From positions 1-44,912 of the IMG/VR virus record IMGVR_UViG_3300035388_000087: a DNA stretch of 44,912 nt; one strand, written 5' to 3'. The position numbers and the translations under genes are program-made. Positions within the stretch are counted from its first letter, which is position 1. Every line of letters starts with the position of its first letter. This document shows, piece by piece, positions 40,501 through 44,912 of this stretch. The notes under the pieces were generated by a model. That model had not been told where the DNA came from and made no database searches. It saw only the letters and a program-made list of their open reading frames with translations. This DNA is from a virus.

Positions 40501-40590
40501 ACCCGACTTTTTTAATTCGAATAAATCGGCTGCTACATCTTCAACTTTGGCGGCTGCCAATATCTCTTTTACTGTGTTCTCTGGAATCAT
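37546..40590 (-). CDS. DNA primase-helicase
   Basis: A 1014-aa replication protein. N-terminus: CHC2-type zinc finger with Cys37, Cys40, Cys60 and Cys63 (CPAC and CFSC). TOPRIM primase: Glu245 in LYIQEGEKKAD and the DxD pair Asp296/Asp298 in VVFLLDSDWD. C-terminus: an SF3-type helicase: Walker A GQSNGRSGKS (736-745), Walker B NVFIDDV (787-788 acidic pair), sensor ATNHG near 831, arginine near 842 (SFRDRIFMI). It would prime and unwind phage DNA. It is the largest early gene and sits in an operon with small accessory proteins. Confidence 0.93.
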   Translation of the reverse strand: MIPENTVKEILAAAKVEDVAADLFELKKSGKSFYTTCPACNKEGKGKGLIITPSKGIYKCFSCDYGGKSAVNLLMEQKNLNYPEALKELADKYKILIVEEEEKKGPQKRKSKKIQTFCDRQLASSGLTKKDITATVFVDDKTDKKVEVYEAATRNQYGKIAPGDDMIIWYYDLEGKPILFKKPKTEKFEHLFRVRWQIPENHTDRNGRPIKYQSPAGSGSHLFVPEPIRRAYADGRVINRLYIQEGEKKADKACVHGIMSVGIMGIHNIGSQGHLPHDLMLIVQRCNVKEVVFLLDSDWDHLGENLKPGDRVDMRTASFYLAVRNYRDYFKAFNNHGIYLELYFGYVKENFKKDKGIDDLIVNSLSGRENDLLKDFNRAVNNIKETNGEGEFIQLHKVTALSDVQIMQLWGFENSKSFLKKHKETLLDNFPNGEVFKIGKLEWRWDGEKEEFAPAQDLTIDEQYWEEIKWEGANGKPMEKLKFDYVNIRKFLRNRGYGRIRMANGKDLFALSKGKVVRNILPSEIRDFIIDFTEEVAPKSINQMILSGGNSYLGVDRLNYMYRINPVFEQPDKHCQHLYFQDKFWKVTNKGIEEKPLSQLNNSIWDDKIIDFNAKRTGPLLKAEMFTEEMLKKLPADQQDANRHYVGQFNIEFTQSGNSCHFLQFLNNTSEFAWRKMLDPKTRKKLQDKRDLDEKFETNMHLVSKLTALGYLLHDYHNKSVAKMVIAMDGKLSEVGQSNGRSGKSLGGVFIGKIIPQIYIAGKQKNLTEDPFLMEGVTEKTKNVFIDDVRTNIDIEFFYPHLTGQFTVRGLGQAKFNLPEDEKPKIFLATNHGINDKGGSFRDRIFMIAFSDFYNEKHKPINDFGINFFDDWDEHQYNLAYNMAALCLELFFKHGLVEAPLRRLQLRNLRQEMGDVFLEWADTYYAKPNNLGARLIRKDIDDDYIIAVPTAKKYHTAHNFKKKLKAYASYRDYVLNPELYDEEGNPKKYDKKGNAIEHDKSGGVEYITISPKED

Positions 40591-40591
40591 A

Positions 40592-40918
40592 TTATTGTTT
40601 AATTTTTATAAGCATTATAAAACTCAGGCGTTGGGTTTCCCAGTTTAGATTTCGGTTTTTGTACATTGTTTTAATTATTGCAATTGCCTTTTCGCGGGGG
40701 TAACCGGTATCTACCCTTGCAATATGTTCGTTAATTTTATCAATTGTAAAATGTTTAATTGCCACTATCATAACAGCCGAAACAAGTTCATTTTTTAAAT
40801 AAGCTTCTCCTTGAGCACCGGCAAAATATTTACTATCGTCGCGAAGCCTTAATGTTGTAAAAGCATCACAATTAAGTTTGTTGTTCCAGTTGTATGAGAA
40901 GTTTATTTTTAGTGGCAT
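40592..40918 (-). CDS. Conserved early protein, ASCH-like
   Basis: A 108-aa protein: MPLKINFSYNWNNKLNC, then DAFTTLRLRDDSKYF, KNELVSAVMIVAIKHFTIDK and a helix DTGYPREKAIAIIKTMYKNR. The FTTLRLR stretch with following beta strands suggests an ASCH/PUA-like fold (RNA or modified-base binding); this is a weak inference. Stop lies one base from the primase-helicase start. Confidence 0.5.
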   Translation of the reverse strand: MPLKINFSYNWNNKLNCDAFTTLRLRDDSKYFAGAQGEAYLKNELVSAVMIVAIKHFTIDKINEHIARVDTGYPREKAIAIIKTMYKNRNLNWETQRLSFIMLIKIKQ

Positions 40919-40921
40919 GGT

Positions 40922-41146
40922 TTATTCCGGATAATCTTCGTTTTCAAAAATAATTGCGGAGAAAGGAATACACCCATCTTTAATTTCTTGGGGAGTGTAG
41001 CATACTATTTCAAAATCTTTGTAGATACCTTCACTAGACCCATCGCCAATATCATCATCTAAATTTTTACGATGATCGAATAATACTACTTCAGCGCCTT
41101 CTGGTACTGTTTCTTGAATTTTTTTAATTAGATCTTCTTTTATCAT
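40922..41146 (-). CDS. Small acidic protein, 74 aa
   Basis: Acidic (EVVLFDHRKNLDDDIGDGSS, IYKDFEIVCYTPQEIKDGC), starts MIKEDLIKKIQETVPEGAEV. ATGA-coupled with the 66-aa gene upstream. DNA-mimic or anti-restriction roles are sometimes seen for such acidic phage proteins; unsupported here. Function unknown. Confidence 0.55.
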   Translation of the reverse strand: MIKEDLIKKIQETVPEGAEVVLFDHRKNLDDDIGDGSSEGIYKDFEIVCYTPQEIKDGCIPFSAIIFENEDYPE

Positions 41147-41343
41147 AGTCTCATTTTTAATTGTCTATTTTCAGTAGTTTTAAAATCGTGGTGAGTAATT
41201 AACTCACAAGCCTGTTGGCATTTTATTAGTTTAGGAATTTCGTCGAAGTAGATAGTAATACGGCGTTTTCTTCCATTTATCTTAATGCCCTTTTTGTGGG
41301 CCTTGTAAGTGAGATTGTAGCGTCGCTTGGTGATGGGATCCAT
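41143..41343 (-). CDS. Small basic protein, 66 aa
   Basis: Lys/Arg-rich N-terminus (MDPITKRRYNLTYKAHKKGI, then KINGRKRRITIYFDEIPKLI) followed by a helix with CQQACELITHHDF. Likely nucleic-acid-binding by charge. Overlaps the 82-aa gene by one base and the 74-aa gene by 4 bp. No family recognised. Confidence 0.55.
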   Translation of the reverse strand: MDPITKRRYNLTYKAHKKGIKINGRKRRITIYFDEIPKLIKCQQACELITHHDFKTTENRQLKMRL

Positions 41344-41591
41344 TATTCTTTCAACTTAAGAATACCACTACTAGTCATTCCGGATATTTCACCTTCAGCA
41401 CCAACTAATTTCAAAGCATCTACTTCAACTTTTGCCGAATTAATAATTGATTGTGCAGTTTGATTAATTGCTTTCGCTGTTGGAATATCAATTGAATCTT
41501 TTGGATCGCATTCAGGATCGGAACTATCTTTTAATCGTTCGATTACATCGAATAAATGCCCGCGTAAGGCGTGTAAACTAGTGTCAGCCAT
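41343..41591 (-). CDS. Small conserved phage protein, 82 aa
   Basis: Contains PTAKAINQTAQSIINSAKVE (helix) followed by VDALKLVGAEGE, a pattern I recall from widespread small phage proteins of unknown function. Starts MADTSLHALRGHLFD. Leader AAACTAAAAAATCAAATCA before ATG. Overlaps the HNH gene by 8 bp. Confidence 0.6.
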   Translation of the reverse strand: MADTSLHALRGHLFDVIERLKDSSDPECDPKDSIDIPTAKAINQTAQSIINSAKVEVDALKLVGAEGEISGMTSSGILKLKE

Positions 41592-42213
41592 TGATTTGAT
41601 TTTTTAGTTTATTATTTAATTTTATTACTTCTTGTAAATCTTTAGGGTATTGGTGTAGTGTATTCCTACTTAGCAATTCAGAATCGCTTAGTAATTCTAA
41701 ATTTGATAATTCACAATTCATTGTATTGCCATCTTTGAAAACAACATTAAAACCCTTGGGAATTGGTCCATTTGTTTTTTCCCAATTTAGCCTATGTAAA
41801 AATTCCCATTTACTTTCTTCAACACGAATGCATTTATAAGGAATTCCACTTCGTTTATGGTTTCGTATTGTAATAGCACCATCAAATTTTGTATTGTGGG
41901 GCTTATGTCCTTTTTTGAAAAATGTTTTGGAGACTTTCTCGTAAAGTTCTGGAGACATCTTTTTCCCTTTGTTATGAGGAACAATGCCTTTTTTAAATCG
42001 ATGTTCTTTTCCGGTTGTACTTCCTTTTATGAAAATTCCAGATTCAGGACTGGCTAAGAATTCAGCAGACTTTTTTAGTTTAAGCGAATGAACTTTATTG
42101 TAAACTTGATAAATTGTTCTACCTAAAATATTGGCAATTTTATCGGTTCTATTATTTGAATAATTAAGTTTCAAATATTCAATTTCATTATCTGTCCAGA
42201 ATTGCTTTTTCAT
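41584..42213 (-). CDS. HNH endonuclease with Myb-like N-terminus
   Basis: A 209-aa homing-type nuclease: N-terminal SANT/Myb-like helices (FWTDNEIEYLKLNYSNNR), a charged linker with FKKGIVPHNKGKK repeats, and an HNH_3 domain: His140 in EFLHRLNWEK, GPIPKGFNVVFKDGN, Asn167 and Asn171 (NTMNCELSNLELL). The second H of classic HNH is replaced by Phe in VVFKDGN. Such enzymes can be mobile (free-standing homing) or serve in packaging. It overlaps the next gene by 8 bp and replaces no visible gene. Confidence 0.85.
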   Translation of the reverse strand: MKKQFWTDNEIEYLKLNYSNNRTDKIANILGRTIYQVYNKVHSLKLKKSAEFLASPESGIFIKGSTTGKEHRFKKGIVPHNKGKKMSPELYEKVSKTFFKKGHKPHNTKFDGAITIRNHKRSGIPYKCIRVEESKWEFLHRLNWEKTNGPIPKGFNVVFKDGNTMNCELSNLELLSDSELLSRNTLHQYPKDLQEVIKLNNKLKNQING

Positions 42214-42217
42214 TGGT

Positions 42218-42364
42218 TTAGTTATTAGTTTCCATTAAATACCTACCGAAATACATAACAACAGTTGAATGATTCATGTCGAGAACCCTTGCAATTTCGA
42301 TGCATGAGTATTCCTGCAGTTCGAAATATTCTTTTACAATTATGTATTGTTCCTGGTTAAACAT
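42218..42364 (-). CDS. Small HTH protein, DnaA-domain-IV-like
   Basis: A 48-aa ATG-started frame: MFNQEQYIIVKEYFELQEYS, CIEIARVLDMNHSTVVMYFG, ending RYLMETNN. The IARVLDMNHSTVVMY motif is an HTH that resembles the DnaA domain IV signature (D/N-H-S/T-T-V). It lies 8 bp after the P-loop ATPase and directly before the HNH gene. It might bind the phage origin or act as a small regulator; DnaA likeness is by eye only. Confidence 0.55.
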   Translation of the reverse strand: MFNQEQYIIVKEYFELQEYSCIEIARVLDMNHSTVVMYFGRYLMETNN

Positions 42365-42372
42365 TAAGGCTA

Positions 42373-42789
42373 TTATTTAGATAATGGGAATTCTACAATA
42401 TCAAATCTTCCATTAAACGATGCTCCAGAATCTTTCCACTTTGGATCTAATTTTTCAGTTGTAAAAATTATTTGTGGAATTAGAATTTCTCGTATTTTCT
42501 TTTTAGGCTCTTTAACCGTTAATCTGAACTTTAAATCTCCACCATAAGGAGTATTATCTTCTACAGGAAAGAAACATGAGAAATCAAAATTAATTGGACA
42601 ATCATCAAATATTATTAGTTCAGTTTTGTCAGTTATTCCTTCAAATAAAAATGGTCTTCCATTAACACGACCTTTAATATTTTTTGCTGTGACCCAAAAG
42701 GTTTTTTCTTTCCCAATATGTTCTGAAATCATGTTAGCAACCCTTGTTTTTCCTGTTCGTGGTGCTCCTGTAAATATTTTCGCTTTCAT
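42373..42789 (-). CDS. P-loop ATPase, SF3/AAA-like
   Basis: A 138-aa minimal ATPase: Walker A FTGAPRTGKT (residues 6-15), Walker B ELIIFDDC (Asp62-Asp63), a sensor region PQIIFTTEKLDP (~105-116) and Arg128 in SFNGRFDIVEF, where an arginine finger would be. This SF3/parvoviral-Rep-helicase-like order fits a replication accessory or a DnaC-type loader. Next to the small HTH gene and the HNH gene in the early operon; leader AAACATAAAAAAA. Confidence 0.7.
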   Translation of the reverse strand: MKAKIFTGAPRTGKTRVANMISEHIGKEKTFWVTAKNIKGRVNGRPFLFEGITDKTELIIFDDCPINFDFSCFFPVEDNTPYGGDLKFRLTVKEPKKKIREILIPQIIFTTEKLDPKWKDSGASFNGRFDIVEFPLSK

Positions 42790-42834
42790 TTTTTTTATGT
42801 TTTAAATTATTTTATAATTAAATTTTATGAAAAA

Positions 42835-43155
42835 TTATCCGTGTGTTATTTGGTCCATTGTTTCAAATAATTCTTCCGATACTTCTTTTTTTAGAAGATC
42901 AGAAATTCCAACCAGGAAGGTTGGTGAGTTTGTAAGTTTCCACAACTTTACAAATGCAATTGTATTTGTTACCATTATTGAATCTGGTTGAGCTACATCG
43001 GCAGGTGTAATATTCTTTTTCAATTCGCCCGAAATAAGTCCAACAAACTCAGGAGTAGTTACGTTTTTATAAAGTGCAACCAATTCCTCAGTAGTTAATG
43101 TTTCGATAAACTGGCGGATCTTGCCATTGTCGGCTATTAAATTAGACTTGTTCAT
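42835..43155 (-). CDS. Early helical protein, 106 aa
   Basis: Mainly helices (KIRQFIETLTTEELVALYKN, ISGELKKNITPADVAQPDSI, LLKKEVSEELFETMDQITH) with Trp in KLWKLTNS. ATGA-coupled to the 126-aa gene upstream. No family is recognised. Confidence 0.5.
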   Translation of the reverse strand: MNKSNLIADNGKIRQFIETLTTEELVALYKNVTTPEFVGLISGELKKNITPADVAQPDSIMVTNTIAFVKLWKLTNSPTFLVGISDLLKKEVSEELFETMDQITHG

Positions 43156-43532
43156 ATTGCCTGGGTTAAATGTTTTGAAATATGATTTTTGCGTGCTGTT
43201 TCTGGATCAGTACCTACAGTAACAAAAATTACTGTTTTGGCATCAATTCTTACGGCTTGCATTTGGCTTAAATCGGGAGAAGAAGCAATTGCAATTGCTT
43301 GTTTTTTCAAATATCTACGTTCTTTACGTTCCAAAATAGCGGCTTTACTTATCGATTTGCTGGTTTTTTGGTTTCTCATTTCTTTGGCTAATTTTTTAAG
43401 TTGTTTTTTACGAAGTTTTTGCTGGAGTTTTTCTTCTTGCTTTTCGGCTGCTAATTTGCGTTTAAGCATAAGGTCGACACATCGTTGTACCTTTTCATTG
43501 TTTTTGTAAAGTGTTGGCTTAATTTCAGTCAT
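43152..43532 (-). CDS. Early basic coiled-coil protein, 126 aa
   Basis: Very Lys-rich coiled coil (KRKLAAEKQEEKLQQKLRKK, then LKKLAKEMRNQKTSKSIS) followed by a small strand region (VRIDAKTVIFVTVGTDPETA). Possibly nucleic-acid-binding or structural; not recognised. Leader AAAAAAACTAAAAC before ATG. Confidence 0.5.
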   Translation of the reverse strand: MTEIKPTLYKNNEKVQRCVDLMLKRKLAAEKQEEKLQQKLRKKQLKKLAKEMRNQKTSKSISKAAILERKERRYLKKQAIAIASSPDLSQMQAVRIDAKTVIFVTVGTDPETARKNHISKHLTQAI

Positions 43533-43549
43533 TGTTTTAGTTTTTTTAT

Positions 43550-43738
43550 TTATAAATTCCGATTTACTGAGGTAAGAAGTTCCTCAGTTGCTTTTATGTT
43601 TAGGTTGTTTTCTTCAAGTTTATTCTCCGGATCTTCCGGAAGATCGAATAAACTATCGTGTTCCTGGTTTAGTTTTTCTAAACCATTTTCGATAAATATT
43701 TTTAGCAACTCGAGTTTTCGTTTTTTTTTAATAATCAT
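43550..43738 (-). CDS. Small helical protein, 62 aa
   Basis: Basic start (MIIKKKRKLELLKIFIENG) followed by an acidic part (DLPEDPENKLEENNLNI). ATGA-coupled to the TM protein upstream. Function unknown; early operon. Confidence 0.45.
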   Translation of the reverse strand: MIIKKKRKLELLKIFIENGLEKLNQEHDSLFDLPEDPENKLEENNLNIKATEELLTSVNRNL

Positions 43739-44034
43739 AAGGCTTCAGTTTCGGAGAATGGACGTTCAGTAATTTCGGCAGTTAGGAAATCTTTAATTGT
43801 TGCCATTCCATTATTTATGCTTTCAATTCTACCTTTACATAGAATTTCATGGTCCCAATAGCGGCAAGGAGTGCCACTTTTAGCGGTTTTTTGGTAGGTG
43901 TAGTCTCTTTGTTTCCAAAGGAGGATCCAGAAGAACATTATTAAGCCGGAAATTGAACAAATGATTACTGCTGCAGTAATAAGAAAATGAATGATATTCA
44001 TTATAATTTGTGGTAAGTAATTTAAAGTTTCCAT
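43735..44034 (-). CDS. Small early membrane protein, one TM
   Basis: A 99-aa protein with one long hydrophobic segment at ~12-42 (IIHFLITAAVIICSISGLIM, then FFWILLW) and a cytoplasmic/periplasmic C-terminus with CRYWDHEILCKGRIE. Early phage membrane proteins may cause exclusion; inference only. Leader AATAAACTAAAAAAA before ATG. Confidence 0.55.
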   Translation of the reverse strand: METLNYLPQIIMNIIHFLITAAVIICSISGLIMFFWILLWKQRDYTYQKTAKSGTPCRYWDHEILCKGRIESINNGMATIKDFLTAEITERPFSETEAL

Positions 44035-44053
44035 TTTTTTTAGTTTATTAAAT

Positions 44054-44096
44054 AAACAAGGAAAGAGATAGTAAAAAACCTTGTTTTCAGCCTATT
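44054..44096. terminator. Possible terminator/attenuator after the LuxR-type gene
   Basis: AAACAAGG (44054-44061) with CCTTGTTT (44089-44096), 27-nt loop containing a T-rich stretch on the minus strand. Loose, so weak. Confidence 0.35.
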
Positions 44097-44160
44097 TTAA
44101 ATCGCTGTGAGAACTGCTATTTCTTTTTTAAACTTCATATAGTTGGGGAACTATTTTCTA

Positions 44161-44703
44161 TTAAATAATCCGTTTTTCAACGGCAAAACGGCAAATACCT
44201 ACTTTGCTCGATGCACCTATTTTTTTCTGAATATTAACCCGGTGTTGGTTGGCAGTATTAACACTAATATTTAATTGGTCAGCAATTTGTTTGTCGGCAA
44301 GGTCGGATGCAATAAGTTTTATTACATCAATTTCGCGCGGAGTGAGATAACCGTTGGTGGCTTGTACATGCTTACAAAGTTTACCTTCTACTATACATTT
44401 GCCTCTTTCTCCACAATCGTAATATTCGTGGTTATGACAGTTTGAAGTTATGTCGGCCTTATCGTCGTAACCTCCAAAACGACATAATCCAAATTTGTGA
44501 ACTCTTTTTTCTTCATCAAATATTTGAAGTTGATCGAGCGAAACTTGAGCAAGTAAATCCTCATCTAATAATGATTGAAGTTGATATTTTGTTTTTGCCT
44601 CGAACTCATTGAAATGTACTAATTCAACTTTTACACGATAAAGTTCGCCATCGATACCAATAAATTCTTTATTGATATTGTTTAGATTCTCAGGGAGTTT
44701 CAT
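44161..44703 (-). CDS. LuxR/GerE-type HTH regulator with Cys-rich motif
   Basis: A 180-aa regulator. C-terminal GerE domain (residues ~118-178): LTPREIDVIKLIASDLADKQ, then IADQLNISVNTANQHRVNIQ, a LuxR-type DNA-binding HTH. A Cys/His-rich centre (Cys74, Cys89, His90, His92, Cys97, Cys103, Cys110; CGERGKCIVEGKLC) is probably metal-binding and is a known layout in Bacteroidota regulators. It lies at the far right of the early region, next to the small HTH gene, with ATGA coupling. Likely controls early or lysis-lysogeny transcription. Confidence 0.8.
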   Translation of the reverse strand: MKLPENLNNINKEFIGIDGELYRVKVELVHFNEFEAKTKYQLQSLLDEDLLAQVSLDQLQIFDEEKRVHKFGLCRFGGYDDKADITSNCHNHEYYDCGERGKCIVEGKLCKHVQATNGYLTPREIDVIKLIASDLADKQIADQLNISVNTANQHRVNIQKKIGASSKVGICRFAVEKRII

Positions 44704-44912
44704 AATGCTTTAATGGTTTTTTCGGTTTCTTCAAGTTCTGTTTGGTAGTCGGCAGCAACTTCAATTGCACAATCAATAATGGTTTGATTATTTCTGGTAC
44801 CAGCCAAAACCATGTTTACATGTGTAAGCGAAAAACCTGTTTTTTCGGAGATCGTTGCACTTCCTTTTTTAGGAAGTTTTTTTCTTAATTTTTTTAGTGC
44901 CGTTTGCGTCAT
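44700..44912 (-). CDS. Small HTH regulator
   Basis: A 70-aa protein: MTQTALKKLRKKLPKKGSAT followed by an HTH (ISEKTGFSLTHVNMVLAGTR) and a helix NNQTIIDCAIEVAADYQTEL. It resembles small Bacteroidota phage repressor-like HTH proteins. It starts at the window's last base, so its promoter is outside. ATGA-coupled to the LuxR-type gene; may be the phage repressor, Cro-like protein or a regulator partner. Confidence 0.65.
   Translation of the reverse strand: MTQTALKKLRKKLPKKGSATISEKTGFSLTHVNMVLAGTRNNQTIIDCAIEVAADYQTELEETEKTIKAL

Noticed and set aside
1-44912. Mu-like transposable phage
   Set aside because: No DDE transposase or MuB-like gene; a tyrosine integrase is present instead.
1-44912. CRISPR arrays, tRNA or rRNA genes
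   Set aside because: No regular repeat-spacer series and no cloverleaf or rRNA-like sequence noticed on either strand.
1-44912. The window as a closed circular phage genome
   Set aside because: Joining the ends would leave no promoter space between the two outward-facing start codons, so the edges are more likely cut at gene borders.

Overview
This 44.9 kb window is almost entirely a temperate, siphovirus-like phage or prophage of a Bacteroidota host. The host assignment rests on low GC (about one third), A/T-rich gene starts mostly without Shine-Dalgarno sequences, promoters of the Bacteroidota type (-7 TAnnTTTG, -33 TTTG), and structural families typical of Bacteroidota phages (DUF6712, the portal type, DUF5675 endolysin-like protein, FISUMP receptor-binding domain). 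The window begins and ends exactly on the start codons of two outward-facing genes, so the attachment sites, the junction between them and any master repressor lie outside it.

Layout. A tyrosine integrase (1-1224, + strand) faces a block of minus-strand genes that fills nearly everything else. Reading the minus strand in transcription order (right to left): 44912-33661 is the early region. It holds two HTH regulators, small proteins, a P-loop ATPase, a 48-aa HTH, an HNH endonuclease, a 1014-aa primase-helicase and many small hypotheticals. 33660-33009 is a control region with a terminator hairpin and twelve GTAC-centred repeats. 33008-27946 holds a possible regulator, a structural protein, the S49 prohead protease, the major capsid protein and a probable tail tube protein. 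27791-23714 holds a SAP-like protein, a PLD-fold protein and the small and large terminases. 22358-17914 holds the portal and the connector genes. 15504-11228 holds pre-tape genes and the tape measure. 10010-8075 is the lysis cassette (two-TM holin candidates, DUF5675 endolysin candidate, unimolecular spanin). 8075-1564 holds distal tail and receptor-binding genes.

Four islands look like cargo: a DUF6943-like / SymE-like / 47-aa cassette (23026-22426) with strong Shine-Dalgarno sequences and its own terminator; a membrane-protein, lipoprotein, RHH and KilA-N island (17860-15660); a structured-leader operon of two small genes (15586-15050); and a HEPN-like protein with a partner (11023-10057) behind its own palindromic operator.

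The main new observation is regulatory. Six minus-strand sites (6356, 10015, 14978, 22363, 27828 and 31927) share the architecture GTCCTTT, exactly 20 bp, then a Bacteroidota -7 element (yAnnWTTG). Each sits just upstream of a late transcription unit, and three directly follow intrinsic terminators. In three the -7 element ends exactly 4 nt before the ATG, which predicts leaderless mRNAs. The set looks like a phage late regulon with an extended -33 box, probably served by a phage activator; the 165-aa protein at 33008-32511 is a candidate by position only.
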